Positions 46,311 to 57,039 of a stretch of DNA of 64,000 nt are shown one piece after another. The stretch spans positions 51,864,028 through 51,928,027 of the forward strand of contig NC_087062.1 of NCBI RefSeq assembly GCF_963678635.1, read 5' to 3'. The notes below the pieces were generated by a model, which saw only the letters and a list, made by a program, of their open reading frames with translations, had not been told where the DNA came from and made no database searches. The stretch comes from Symsagittifera roscoffensis (Eukaryota > Xenacoelomorpha > Acoela > Convolutidae). The translations under genes and the position numbers were made by a program. Each line of letters opens with the position of its first letter. Position 1 is the first letter of the stretch.

Positions 46311-46880
46311 GGGTGATTTGGTGATTCTTTTTTCAGGAAACATATCTTAAAAAACTACTTGAAACTCATCTGGTGAAAAAGACGTAAATAACGCTTTCAA
46401 AATACGAACGTGAAAACGAATGTGAACGATTTCTAGTTGCAAAAGTAAAATTTAATTATAAGATTTCCAGTGTAAAAAAACTTTGCCTGTTGATTCAGTT
46501 TTCTCAAGTTGGGTTAATTATATCAAAAAGCGCCCATCAAAAAAATTAAAGAGCATCTTTTTTTGAAATTGGAAAATTGAGAATTTTTTTTCAAAAATAT
46601 TTTTCTAATTCCTTGAACAATAAACAATTTTTGTTTGGCAGTGTTTAGTTTTCAATTGTTTCAAGTAAATAACAATAAAAGAAGCATAAAAACGTTTCTA
46701 GGTGTTTTTGTTGATGCCTTTCAGAAAAAAGGCTTGAAGTTTCACGGACGAATTCAGTCTTAAGCTTCAACAAAGTGGGAAATTATTTTTTGACCCATTG
46801 TGATTCACTGGTCTAGTTTTTACGCAAACATAGGCATGTTTTATAGTACAAACTTAAAATTTCAGCTGCAGAGACCAAGA
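46311..46880 (+). repeat. Nested duplication array, partial unit 4
   Basis: Repeats 44690-45230 from 'TTTTCAGGAAACATATCTTA' to 'ACATAGGCATGTTTTATAGT', then is cut by the start of a truncated LINE copy at about 46887. Confidence 0.7.
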
Positions 46881-46886
46881 AAAAGA

Positions 46887-47143
46887 ATCTTGGAAGAAAA
46901 TTTCTTTTATCAGACATGCAGACAAGCAAATTTTGTAAAAATTGATCTGCGTCAGAAAAATGGACTGAAGAAATCGATATTACGTGTTTTCTGGATAAGA
47001 TTTGAGGAATAACAAGAGTTGAATAAACGCACGTGGAGAGTTGGCTGTGACTTCTTGATAAATAACTGCAGAAACAAGACTAATCTATATAACTCGCAAA
47101 CTGACTGGGGTGATAGCCCTTTTTGCTGATCAGCACAGAAGCC
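46887..47143 (+). mobile_element. Deleted LINE family, 5'-truncated copy A
   Basis: Matches the last ~260 bases of the copy at 47300-49515 (from 'AGAATCTTGGAAGAAAATTT') and leads straight into a (TAC)n tail. Confidence 0.85.
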
Positions 47144-47294
<151 letters not shown>

Positions 47295-47297
47295 ATT

Positions 47298-49510
47298 ATA
47301 TTTTGACATTTTGTGTTCTTGTGACCCACTCTTGGCGTCTTAATGGCCGCTCGTTAAATACTTGAATCTTATTCAATACTGTTGGTTTTGTTTTCTCAAC
47401 GTTTTCTGATATTGTTTCCTTTTTTCCTCCAATTTTTTTTTTGATTTCGTTTTCTGTTGCATTTTTTAATCGCTAGCTTGCAATGATGTGTTGCGTTGTA
47501 TCATAAATGCTCGCTGCGCAACCTTTATCTGTCCATCTGAGTTTTCAGCGTGGATTTATTTCTGCTTTATGAATCGTCTATCTTTCGTTCTGCTTTTTAA
47601 TTTCTTTTCATCTTTCGTTCTGCGTTGGCAATGATCAGATACTGCCTCCACTGAATAGATATCATTGAAAATGTGTTTACTTTATCTCTGACATTTTGAA
47701 GATTTCGCAAAATTTGTTCTCTTTTTTTTCATCGGAAATGTGGTGCGCTACTTTCTGGTAAGCCAGATTTTAGATAGGCTCGTGCTTCGTTCATCACTGC
47801 CTCAAAAGCCGAATTTATTGTAGCCAACCGTATGCCTAGAGCAGATACAGTGTTAGTTTTATCCTCACTTTTCTCAGACAGGTCTAATAATTCGCTGTTT
47901 TTATGAATGTCTCATTTAAAAAAAAAGAACATAGTTTCTACTATAAGTTATGCACCTTTGAGTTATACGAATGTTTTATTTGTATTCAAAGCAAGTCAAT
48001 GCTCATCCATTGTCGTGATTGTGTAAATGTGATCGATTTCTAGTTAGTGGGCGTCTAGTTCGTGTAAATCGATTTACGTTTATCGAATTAATTATGACAG
48101 GTGATTTTAAAAAAATCAATATCAAAAAGAAATTTTTGCCCAGAGATCGTGTTTAGCTATTGCAAAAATGATTATCAGAAGCTCTCTGAAACTTTGATCA
48201 TTAACAATTTTGAGCCTTTTTGCTGGTCCAATCCTGATAAAAATAATTGAACTGTGGTTTAAATGGCTTCAAAATGCTTCACAAGAAACAATACCTAAAG
48301 GAACTGCTCATAGAGCGTTATTGCCTGCCTGGATAAACCAAAAAACATCACACTACAATAAATGCTTGCAAACTGCAAGAAGAAAATATCCAGAAGCTCA
48401 AACAAAAGTACAAACTTTACAAGAATTGGTGAATACATCTAGTAATATGGACAAAATTCAGTGCGAAGATAAATTAGCACAAGGAAGATCAACCTCCAAT
48501 CTTTTCAAGTACTTTAGAGCCTTTAGAAAATCAAATTTACCTCCCTTAATGATTTAAAACGAATTCACTGCTGATTCTGACAAAGATAAAGCAGATTTAT
48601 TTGCAAAGTTCTTTTTTTGGTTTTTAGTAAATCCAGTTCATTTGATTTTTCTCGCAATTTGTCTGCTGATATGCCAGTTCTAAAGGAAGTAAGCATCTAA
48701 AAAAAGACGTAATGGAAATTTGTAAAAACTTAAATGTTAACAAAAGTAGAGAACCAGATGAATTACCACCTTTTTTGTTTCACAAACTCTGTATTTCTCT
48801 ATCCCCTTCTCTTACACAGATATATCAAAAAACTTTACAAACCGGCAAATATCCAAAAATTTGGAAAGTTGCAACAGTATCTGCTCTCCATAAAAAGAAA
48901 AACAAATGCGATGTATCAAATTACCGCCCAAAGTCTCTTCTATCGAACCCTTCCAAAATTCTTGAACGGATTTTGTTCATTCGGTTACATAACCACTATT
49001 CACAATTTAATGGTATTGAAAATCAAAAGAAAAAGATGCACTGATTATAGCACAGCTTTCGACCGCGTGGATCATGGTGTGCTCCTTAAAAAACTACTTG
49101 AAACCGGTATTAGAGGTAAACTACAAAATTTACTGGAACCTTATGTAACAGATCGTAGCCAATTTGTTAGAGTTAAAAACGAATTTTCTTGAAAAATTAA
49201 AATATCAAATGGAGTACCTCAGGGGAGCTTTAAAGAGAATCTTGGAAGAAAATTTCTTTTATCAGACATGCAGACTAGCATATTTTGTAAAAATTGACCT
49301 GCGTCAGAAAAATGGACTGAAGAAATCGATATTACGTGTTTTCTGGAGAAGATTTGAGGAATAAGAAGAGTTGAATAAACGCACGTGGAGAGTTGGCTGT
49401 GACTTCTTGATAAATAACTGCAGAAACAAGACTAATCTATATAACTCGCAAACTGACTGGGGTGATAGCCCTTTTTGCTGATCAGCACAGAAGCCCTACT
49501 ACTACTACTA
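47298..49510 (+). mobile_element. Internally deleted LINE, copy B (~2.2 kb)
   Basis: About 0.9 kb of non-coding leader precedes reverse-transcriptase fragments. Reading segments at 48210-48557, 48712-49044 and 49044-49190 show the phrases ALLPAWINQKTSHYNKCLQT, IWKVATVSALHKKKNKCDVS, NYRPKSLLSNPSKILERILF, and, in another frame, DYSTAFDRVDHGVLLKKL followed by GVPQGS. Sequence is missing between the ILERILF block and the DYSTAFD block, and all motifs after VPQGS (including YADD) are absent, so it is non-autonomous. The 3' part ends with a hairpin and a short (ACT)n. Frame changes, a stop near 49190 and deletions are shared with copy C. Confidence 0.85.
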
Positions 49511-49520
49511 ATTGGGTATC

Positions 49521-49705
49521 ATTGGGTATAGATTATACCTAATGATCCCTATGTAAATATTTATACCTAATGATCCCAATGTAAAATATTTATACCTAAT
49601 GATCCCTATGTATAATTTTCATAGCAAATGATCCCTATGTAAAATTATTGATCCCTAAGGATCCCAATGTATAATTTTTTATACTTAATGATCCCTATGT
49701 AAAAC
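49521..49705 (+). repeat. ~29-bp minisatellite with hairpin start
   Basis: Units of 'TATACCTAATGATCCCTATG' plus an AT-rich linker recur near 49534, 49562, 49592, 49621 and 49681, some degenerate. The first unit pairs with the sequence before it (ATCATTGGGTATA/TATACCTAATGAT, 12 of 13). Twenty bases at 49521-49540 are identical to the last twenty of the window. Confidence 0.8.
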
Positions 49706-50582
49706 TTCGGTATATTATTGAGTATTCCCACTGAACGTTGTGGAAACGGGAATGGAATTAAGTTTTGGTCGGTGCATGTTTTCCCTTCTAAAATTTGGGG
49801 GTATTGGCTTGTTTACATGTAAAAGGACGTTATATACCTATTATATGCAATAGGAAAGCATCAGATTTTGGCAGCGTAGCTTAACTGTTGGCTGCGGTGA
49901 ACGATATCCTTCAAAAATGCATGTTTTATTGCTGAATCTCGAAGAAAGGAAAATTCGTCAATTGCGGCGGCCGTCACCTCTATTTAGGCAAAAGCTAATG
50001 ATCACTTTGACCGAAATAAGAATGAAAAGTTTCTTTAAGCCATAAAAATTATGGAACACTGAAAACTCTAAAATAATGAAATTGGCTTGAAAATTTCGAC
50101 ATTTCCATTTTCTGTGTCTATAGGAGACTTAAAAAAGCGTCTGAAATCTATGACAAAAGCTCTGATTTTATAGAAAGGTTGAAAGAGCTAATAAGTTGAA
50201 GTGGGTTAAGATCTTGAAAAACGAGAACACTGATGAAAGCCAAAAGTGCCCAGAAATATTGTCAAAACTTGTACCTAACTTGTTACTATAAAATTGAAGT
50301 GGAACAAAATTTCTTGGGGTCCGAGTAGAGGAAAAGCATGGCGCTCGACTCTCAGCCGAAAGGCGGCGTTTCGAAACCCGTCCGGAAATTGTACTGAAAG
50401 GAGGCAACAGTTGCTGGTAATGTGATATCCCCCCATAGATCGATTTTGTATTTATTATAGTAATCTAATTTCTCGGATTACTGCTATTCAGTTAACGATT
50501 GTGTAAAAATGTCAATAACTAAAAAATGTAGTGTTTAAAATGAAATTGAAAAGTGTACAAAACAGCCATATTAAATAGTTAG
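49706..50582. other. Left flank of the Polinton, no gene seen
   Basis: No recognisable coding sequence. A tRNA-like stretch lies at 50314-50390 (GTCCGAGTAGAGGAAAAGCA; TTTCGAAACCC at 50369-50379). The terminal inverted repeat expected of a Polinton could lie here, but I could not match it by eye to 60270-61190. Confidence 0.4.
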
Positions 50583-50988
50583 TTATTGGGTAAGCATGTG
50601 AGTTAGGAAATGTTTCAAAACATGATCATTTATGTAAGCAAAATCAGAAGCATCACCATTAAAGTTTTTATCATAAATCAAATGTGCAATATAAATGCAA
50701 AAAGAACCGCACATGGTAGAGTTTGAGTCTTGCATGGGAAAGTTTGTCATCAATTCAGTCACCTGATGAAAATTCTCGTTCAATCGTTTATACAGATTGA
50801 TGTACTAACAAAGAGGAAGACCGAGAGGATCAGCAGAATATAAAACATTTCTTCTGTTGCAAATCACAATCCATTGTGTCCCCGGAGAATCTGATTTTGA
50901 AGTGTTCACAATCATAAAGATATTGTTTGGGATGTGAGGTGGAAAATTGTCCGCTGCAAATACTCCAAGAAACTTATATTTCAAATGT
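50583..50988 (-). pseudogene. Polinton adenain-like cysteine protease (fossil)
   Basis: The family cleaves capsid precursors in virion maturation. The sequence shows NIFMIVNTSKSDSPGTQWIV and SADPLGLP, then QDSNSTMCGSFCIYIAHLIY, the Cys-Gly-x-Phe-Cys block around the nucleophile of adenovirus-type (Ulp1-fold) proteases. It sits directly downstream of the major capsid gene, as in other Polintons. The remnant is broken. Confidence 0.8.
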
Positions 50989-50990
50989 TT

Positions 50991-52298
50991 TTAGACGGTC
51001 GAAATTGGAAAGACGTTCTTTGTAACTTTGCGGTCGGAGGTAATAAATACATTGGATGAGCGTATACCCCAAACAAAAATTTCCAGGTTTGCTGTCAAAG
51101 CGTTTGAGAATTGAAGATCGAGTGAAACTGAGCAGTTAGTAAGTTCTGGATGCAAGAAGTCATGAGCTGCCTGCTGTGTGCTAGTGAGATCAAAACACAT
51201 AATAAAGTGCTGTTGGTAGTTATCCAGAGTGATTCCCAGCCCGCAGTGCAACAAACCTAGCGCTGATAGTGTGTTGAAGAAGAGACCTTTATGATCTTGT
51301 GTACTGATTGGTGTACTTGCTATTGGTAAACCGTTTCGTCTCAAGGTTACTTGCTCCAATCCAAACTTTTGATAATGAAAAGGATTCGTTCGGTTTGTTC
51401 CCAGAAATGCATTATTTGTGTTCAATGCTATTATAATTTGTCTCACCGGTTCACGAGCAAAAACATCTTCCTGTTGCCAGCTGCGCTGACCAGCTGTTGC
51501 AAGAAATGTTTTAGTAATTTCTTCTTGAAATGGGTAGTTTGCAGGAGTTTTGAGCAAAGTTGATTCAATGGCAGAGAGCACATGGTCGGTCACAGTCATT
51601 TTTCTAACATATAGGTTCGCTTCGAGTATTTGCAGCTTGTAATGCTTGGCAGCATCTTCATAAATAATGAGAAAGTCTTCATGAGAACGTCTGCAGGAAA
51701 GTCTGAGGGTGACACCGCTCAACAAATGCTTATCAAATGTGAAAAAAACAACTCCAGCGGGTCCATAGAACCAAATTTCCCTCGATTCACGGACCAGTTT
51801 TCGTTGAGATGTGAAATCAGCTGTATCTATTGCAGCGGGATTGTTTTCAAAACGATATCCCTGACACTTAAGCCATGAGTCTTTGGCTCCTTTGCTGTTT
51901 GAAAATTCTGTTTCAAAAAAGCTTTTATGCGCAAAATTACTTTTGGCATTTGAGATTTTGAGTCCATTAGCAGAGAGGGTACAGTCAGAGAAAAGGGAAT
52001 ACAGGGAGTTTTTTACGAGGAACGGTGAATCAGACACAGTAGGATCAGTGTTGTCGTATCACAGATCAGCTCCATTTGATTGCGTTACTTTGCATCGTAT
52101 TTCCAAATAAATTTTTTGCAGGTCAACAAAGTTATTACGGTCACCGGCGATTTCAAATTCAAGCATTGGTCCATTAGGTGAATAGACAGGTCCAATTTTT
52201 TGATCGAAAGCGTTTTCAAAAGTAATCAAAAGAGGTTGTTTTTCAAACAAATCCAGAGAGCTATGGGTAGCTTCATTGGGTAACAAATTAGCGATCAT
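50991..52298 (-). pseudogene. Polinton major capsid protein (double jelly roll, fossil)
   Basis: The N-terminal part reads SSLDLFEKQPLLITFENAFD and FEIAGDRNNFVDLQKIYLEI, the usual opening of Polinton hexon-like proteins (a D-L-F hydrophobic start, then 'F-I-G...Y-DL'). The long body includes DFTSQRKLVRESREIWFYGP, FFTFDKHLLSGVTLRLS and a C-terminal beta-rich half. Total size, about 430 residues, is normal for the family. It probably built the icosahedral shell. Assignment rests on pattern and position between protease and minor capsid genes. The remnant is broken but nearly full length. Confidence 0.82.
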
Positions 52299-52542
52299 TT
52301 TTGATGTTTGAGAAAAAATCTGCTCGACCTCTCATTGGTCTGGTTTTTCTTCGAATGGTTGTTTTTCTTTTTCGAGCCCCTACTGACCTTCTTCTTCGTA
52401 ATCCATTCATTGGTGTCTTTCGACGACGTCTACCACCACCGAGTTGCTTTCTTGCAGTTTTTGTGACAGTGTTTTTCAATGCTTGTTTAGGAGACTTCTT
52501 CTTCATAGCGACATCAATCAGTTCTGGCGCTGCACTCATCAA
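52288..52542 (-). CDS. Small, very basic core-like protein of the Polinton
   Basis: An 84-residue frame with about 35% Arg+Lys, including GGGRRRRKTPMNGLRRRRS and KRKTTIRRKTRPMRGRADFF, lying between the two capsid genes. Adenovirus core proteins (VII, mu/X) are similarly short and basic and sit among structural genes, so a role in packaging DNA is plausible. That is inference from composition and position only. Confidence 0.6.
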   Translation of the reverse strand: MMSAAPELIDVAMKKKSPKQALKNTVTKTARKQLGGGRRRRKTPMNGLRRRRSVGARKRKTTIRRKTRPMRGRADFFSNIKNDR

Positions 52543-53579
52543 AAGTTCTCAAATAACCCGTCGTGCCAACGGTATAGCAACACGACCAATACCAGCAGCC
52601 AAAGCGCCAAATCCACTGCCGCGTTGTCGGTAGTGTCCAGAGAAATGAGGAAGTGAAGCTTGCTTTGCATAATACTGTTCCATTGGTTTTCAATCAAAGC
52701 GCTTGAAGTCAACACAACTTTACCAGTTCCTGCAAAGGGCACTAGTCTTCCAGTGTCTCTGCGCAACTGTACCGATATTGATTGTACAGATGAAGTGAAT
52801 AATTTTTTGTAGTCTAAATCAGTAAAGTTTTTTCGATGATTAGGTTCAATGCTGCAGGCACTACCGTTTTTGATGCGTCTATTTGAATCAATGACGCGTA
52901 ACAATGGCGCCTTTGCATCACCAACAGTTTGGTAATGAAAAATGTCAATATAGACAAAAATTAGACTTGTCCCACTTGATAAGTCATATGGGAAATGAGA
53001 TTCGTACAGTTCGTTTCCCTCATAAGATGCATCGAAGGAGGGTATCATTTTATAACCGATGTGATATTCACCGTTTTCATCAAGCTTTGCATTGTAGCCT
53101 AACAGACTGGGTATTTGGGGACTTGGGAATGAGATTCCTTCATTTGCATTCATCCAAATGCTCATGCTATTCGTGATTTCTTGAGGACTCGCATCGAAAT
53201 GAATTTTGTCTATGAGTTTTGTTTTTATCTCATTAATCAATTGTTCTATAAAAGTGTACTCTCCTGATTTGATAAAAACTTTTTCGCCATATTAAGGTCT
53301 GGAAATTGTATTCCGATTGCCAGCGTTGGATTTACTGGCTACTACTTCGGATGCTCTGAAGTACGTAAATTCCTCATCAGTAACATTGTTTAATTTTGTA
53401 GGGAAAATTATTTCTGAGAGAGCAACTCTCCAATCTCCGTCTAAAGCTATTTCTTCTTTACAAAAATTTCTAAAACTGGCCAAAGTGTTGTCTGCGAAAT
53501 AATCCATTGATGCTGTTGAAATCAAATGTACAGTAAACTCATCACTGCCCATTTTCGTTATAATCAGCTTTGTTTCCAA
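52539..53579 (-). pseudogene. Polinton minor capsid protein (penton-like, fossil)
   Basis: The N-terminal region has FTVHLISTASMDYFADNTLA, then LDGDWRVALSEIIFP, the 'N-x-x-(S/D)F...L-G-W-V-L-EI-P' signature of Polinton penton-like proteins. A later region has IDIFHYQTVGDAKAPLLRVI, matching the family's 'Y-D---Q-VGD---PLLR' motif. The C-terminus carries a Leu-rich hydrophobic stretch. Single-jelly-roll pentons of this kind cap the vertices of the shell. The remnant is broken but close to full length. Confidence 0.82.
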
Positions 53580-54870
53580 TTAAACTAAGTTCTCTTTCAT
53601 AAAATTTTCCGCTGATTTCTTCCTTTTCCGCATCAATGAGACTGTATGTTGGAGGGTTTACAGTAGGAATGGCAACTATTTCAAAAACTTCGTCTGTAAA
53701 AATCTGCTTGTAACCTTTTCTAAAAGGCAAGTCAGTCTTCGCTATTCGCACATAGTCACCAACATAAAATTTTGGTTTCTGTACCAACTTCGATGAACTG
53801 TTTGCAATTAATGAAACTAAAGCAGGTACATGTTTTCTTGTGACCTTGTTTGGAGCCAATTTTGTTACTCTATTAACGCGTGAGTTAATCGTGTGAACAA
53901 AAATTTGTAATTTTTCAATATAACTGTAAGTCCATTCAAACTCCAAGTATTTGTAGATAATACTTTTCAGCGATCGAATGTTTCTTTCGGCAAACGCTGA
54001 TTTTTTTTCACTGTGAGTATTGTATTTGATGATTTCTCGTTTAGTACATAACTTTTCGAACTCTCCTTTAAACTCGGTGCCTTTGTCAACCCAAACTTTT
54101 TTTGGTTGTTTTGTTTTGATCATTTTTTTGAAAGCTTTGGTTGTTTCCTTAGCATATTTGGTCTTCAGGGGTTCCACTCGTAAGTAGCGAGAGAGACAAT
54201 CGACAGCAACTAACAAATATTGTACCCCTCGGTTATATTTAGCCAATTTATCAACATAAGCCAAGTCAAGAGACCAAATTTTGTTGATATCGTTAACAAT
54301 CACTTTCAGCCGAGGATATGTTTTACGAAACAATCCATACTTTGTATGTGATGATTGAGATCTCAGAAATCGTTTAACTTTTTTTGGTGAGAGTTGACTA
54401 GCATTTGTTAAACTTTTAACGCTACGAAATGCAGCTGGACCTTTCGTGTAGAGTAATTTGAGTTTCTTTTCTTCACTGATAGTAGGATTTCCATTCTTTT
54501 GTTGACGTCGTCGCAAACGATTCTTTACTGCTTTCATAGTTTTTATCATTGTCGTCATCGTCGTCGTTGGTGGTGGGGAAAAATTCTTTTTCTGGGTTTT
54601 TCTTTTGTCGGATTGCTTGGTTTTGGGTTTGAGAGTTGTCGATCGAGTCTTCGAAGAGGAGGGTTTTGATCTCTTCGAGTCCTCAGTTGTCGGATTGTTG
54701 GAGACGAAGGAGGAAGAAGTTGAGGGCTTAGCTGCTTCGCTCTTAAGCGAGCGGGGAATCTGTTTGGCATGAGTGTTGTACACTAAGATAAGATCAAGAT
54801 TCAGTTCTTTCAAAATTTGTGGATAAAAAACACCCTCAAGTTTTTTTGTGTTTTGCTGTGTATCGTACAA
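53542..54870 (-). CDS. Polinton rve-family (DDE) integrase
   Basis: A long open frame of 442 residues. An N-terminal low-complexity Ser/Thr/Lys region (about 45-130) precedes the catalytic core: WSLDLAYVDKLA (Asp ~202), VWVDKGTEFKGEF (Asp ~262) and FAERNIRSLKSIIYKY (Glu ~295), the DDE triad with retroviral-like spacing. A C-terminal segment with FYVGDYVRIAKTDLPFRKGY and FTDEVFEIV is a typical integrase SH3/chromo-like tail. It would join the linear element into host DNA. It lies between the ATPase and capsid genes. The region 54870-55300 upstream also looks coding, but its relation to the integrase is unclear. Confidence 0.92.
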   Translation of the reverse strand: MYDTQQNTKKLEGVFYPQILKELNLDLILVYNTHAKQIPRSLKSEAAKPSTSSSFVSNNPTTEDSKRSKPSSSKTRSTTLKPKTKQSDKRKTQKKNFSPPPTTTMTTMIKTMKAVKNRLRRRQQKNGNPTISEEKKLKLLYTKGPAAFRSVKSLTNASQLSPKKVKRFLRSQSSHTKYGLFRKTYPRLKVIVNDINKIWSLDLAYVDKLAKYNRGVQYLLVAVDCLSRYLRVEPLKTKYAKETTKAFKKMIKTKQPKKVWVDKGTEFKGEFEKLCTKREIIKYNTHSEKKSAFAERNIRSLKSIIYKYLEFEWTYSYIEKLQIFVHTINSRVNRVTKLAPNKVTRKHVPALVSLIANSSSKLVQKPKFYVGDYVRIAKTDLPFRKGYKQIFTDEVFEIVAIPTVNPPTYSLIDAEKEEISGKFYERELSLIGNKADYNENGQ

Positions 54871-55422
54871 AAGGATTCAATTTTAACGAGTGTTGGTTTT
54901 CCTTGAATTAGAACATATCCGTCAACGTCTAAAGTCAAGGATTCAACTTTGAACAACTGCTTTAGCACTATGTTTGCCCTTTCCAATTTATTAGCTTCCA
55001 ATAGCTCTTGAATGGATTCCATAACCTTTCGAAACACTTCAGCGGTTTTTCCATTACTTTTTTCATCGTTTTTTTCTGTTCTCTTTGAGCTTGTCTGCTG
55101 CAGTGAATTGTATGATTCAAAGTTTTTTTCTGCTTCATCATCACCATCATCACTGAAATTAGTAAGTGCAGATAAATTTCTTTTTCGAAGATTTGGTACT
55201 ACATTACTAGGGGTTAAAGGAATAGGAGATGTTGGGTTTATTGGTGGTGGAGAGTCACGGCTGATATTTCGTTATCGAAATTGTTGTATGTAATTGAGCT
55301 GAGATGATTTGTCGTTAATTAATGGATTATGAAGGATTTGAGATGGTGGTGCAGTTTTTTCATCTGGAGCATTTGTTTTTCGAGGAATGAGGATGAATTC
55401 TTCAGCATACATGCCTAAGGTT

Positions 55423-55719
55423 CTAGTTTTTCAGGTAAATGTAACACGATTCTCCGATTGATTTAACCAGTGAAATATTGTTTGCCAAAACTTTTCGTTT
55501 TTTTCGGATACTAAACTTAGGGTCAACAATTTTTCCAAATGGTATTTTCTTACTCTCGATGAAACTCTTGTTAGCTGGAACATGTCCCAGAAAAACATTC
55601 ACAAAACAATTGCAAAGAAATCTAATAAAATTTGAATCAGCTCCGGTCAAAATTGATCTACAATGGCGACTATTGAGAATTTGCTTCAATATACATATTT
55701 CTTTCTCTTTCATTTTCAA
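55423..55719 (-). CDS. Small conserved-looking Polinton gene of unknown function
   Basis: 98 residues. KQILNSRHCRSILTGADSNF, then FLCNCFVNVFLGHVPANKSF and KFSIRKKRKVLAN. The pattern '(A)D--(I/L)--(I/L)-(E/N)-----L-G-VP' with a later Lys/Arg-rich 'S-RKKRK-L' reminds me of a short protein seen in many animal Polintons. I cannot name a function or verify the match. It overlaps the end of the ATPase gene by about 50 bases. Confidence 0.5.
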   Translation of the reverse strand: MKMKEKEICILKQILNSRHCRSILTGADSNFIRFLCNCFVNVFLGHVPANKSFIESKKIPFGKIVDPKFSIRKKRKVLANNISLVKSIGESCYIYLKN

Positions 55720-56418
55720 GAGATGTGATAACTGCTTTTGAGGATGGTAAATAGAAAATGGTTGGTGATGGTGGAATTATGTTTGACAAATAACGAAGAC
55801 ATTCTGAAGTTTTGGGATCCAAGTCTATCACCAGATGACCGAAATCTTCTTTGGTTGCTAACTGATACGCATGACGGAGGAATTTTGCATTATTCAACTG
55901 TCTGCCTAAATAATCAATTTGTTGAATGTCTCGAGGTGATTTGAACAAAATTAAGTGAGTTGTATTCAAATCTATTGTACGTGATGGCTTAATTTGCTGA
56001 AATAAATTGTGCTTGACATAAATAACATGAACATTTTTATGTCGACCTGCTGTAGCTAATTTAACAAAATCTTTTTCATTAAAAATTTTTTCATAGGTAT
56101 CATCAAAGACAATCATACAATCCCGTAAATAATTAACAATTTCAAAGCTGGACAATTTTATAAATTCAATATCAAATTTGTTGTGAGAAACAAAGGAACG
56201 GTATTTGGGTTGATTGCGAAGATAAAAATAAAATCGTTACACGATGGATAGAATGTACCTTTGAGAAGCATTTGAAAAATTAAATCAGTTTTGCCAGATC
56301 CCGAGGGACCTGAAACGGACATAAACAGACGATCTTTTGTTGAAATTATCTTATTCATTATTATAACTTGGGATTGGGTAACATGTAACCAACTGTACTG
56401 GATAATATTGAAAGCCAA
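55670..56418 (-). pseudogene. Polinton FtsK/HerA-type packaging ATPase (fossil)
   Basis: Walker A GPSGSGKTDLIFQML and Walker B CMIVFDD, followed by AGRHKNVHVIYVKHNLFQQI (sensor region with Asn/Gln) and a C-terminal LGRQLNNAKFLRHAYQLATK, the order found in A32-like genome-packaging ATPases of Polintons and related viruses. Total size is about 245 residues, usual for the family. The remnant is broken. Confidence 0.88.
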
Positions 56419-56683
56419 ATGGCAGTCTCGTCACAACTAAAATTGTAAAAAGACAATTTTGAAATTGATAAAGAGAGCAAAATGAAAATGAAACAGACGT
56501 GTGTGAAAAAGACAACCTCTGCAGACGGAAGAGAAACAGAATTACAAAATTTCCAAGATCTGTTTTCGTGAGATAAAGACTGTTTGGCACCACCAATGTC
56601 TACAAAGTCGCAATCATTGTTCTCGACATTGGTGGTTTCTTCAATTTCCATGTTTACTGGAAGACTTTTTTTGCTTATTTGTA

Positions 56684-56899
56684 TCAAGGTTTGATAGTTA
56701 CAACTGCATACCATTCGCCTTTTATTCTCTCTGATCTATTGCCGTTTGGTTTGTATTTTATTATATATCTTGCTATGTTTTTGTCTCTCAGAAGTATCTG
56801 AACAATTTTTTCTACGTTTCCGGTTTTGATTTCGTCTAATAACTGTTTTGGTAAATTTTCACCTGTTAAACTCACATTTTGTGTGTTTTCTTTTGACAA
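56684..56899 (-). CDS. Small Polinton protein, paralogue 1
   Basis: 71 residues: GENLPKQLLDEIKTGNVEKI, then RDKNIARYIIKYKPNGNRSE and KGEWYAVV. It aligns by eye with the protein at 57040-57580 ('LP--L-E-(V/I)KT-NVE-I', then '(F/Y)(V/I)(V/I)K(F/Y)K-N-N'). No known domain is recognised. Copies side by side suggest duplication within the element. Confidence 0.5.
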   Translation of the reverse strand: MSKENTQNVSLTGENLPKQLLDEIKTGNVEKIVQILLRDKNIARYIIKYKPNGNRSERIKGEWYAVVTIKP

Positions 56900-57039
56900 A
56901 AATATTTTTTTGTTTTAATTTTGAATTTTCAAACACGACATGTTAGCAACTAGTAATCACACAAGATCAAAAGAAAATGAAAACAACCAATAAATATATT
57001 TATTATGATTCACAAAACTTGGCATATATATGTGATTCG

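Noticed and set aside
56361-56714. 117-codon minus-strand frame with hydrophobic segment upstream of the ATPase
   Set aside because: Partly overlaps the ATPase start in another frame and shows no family pattern; not called.
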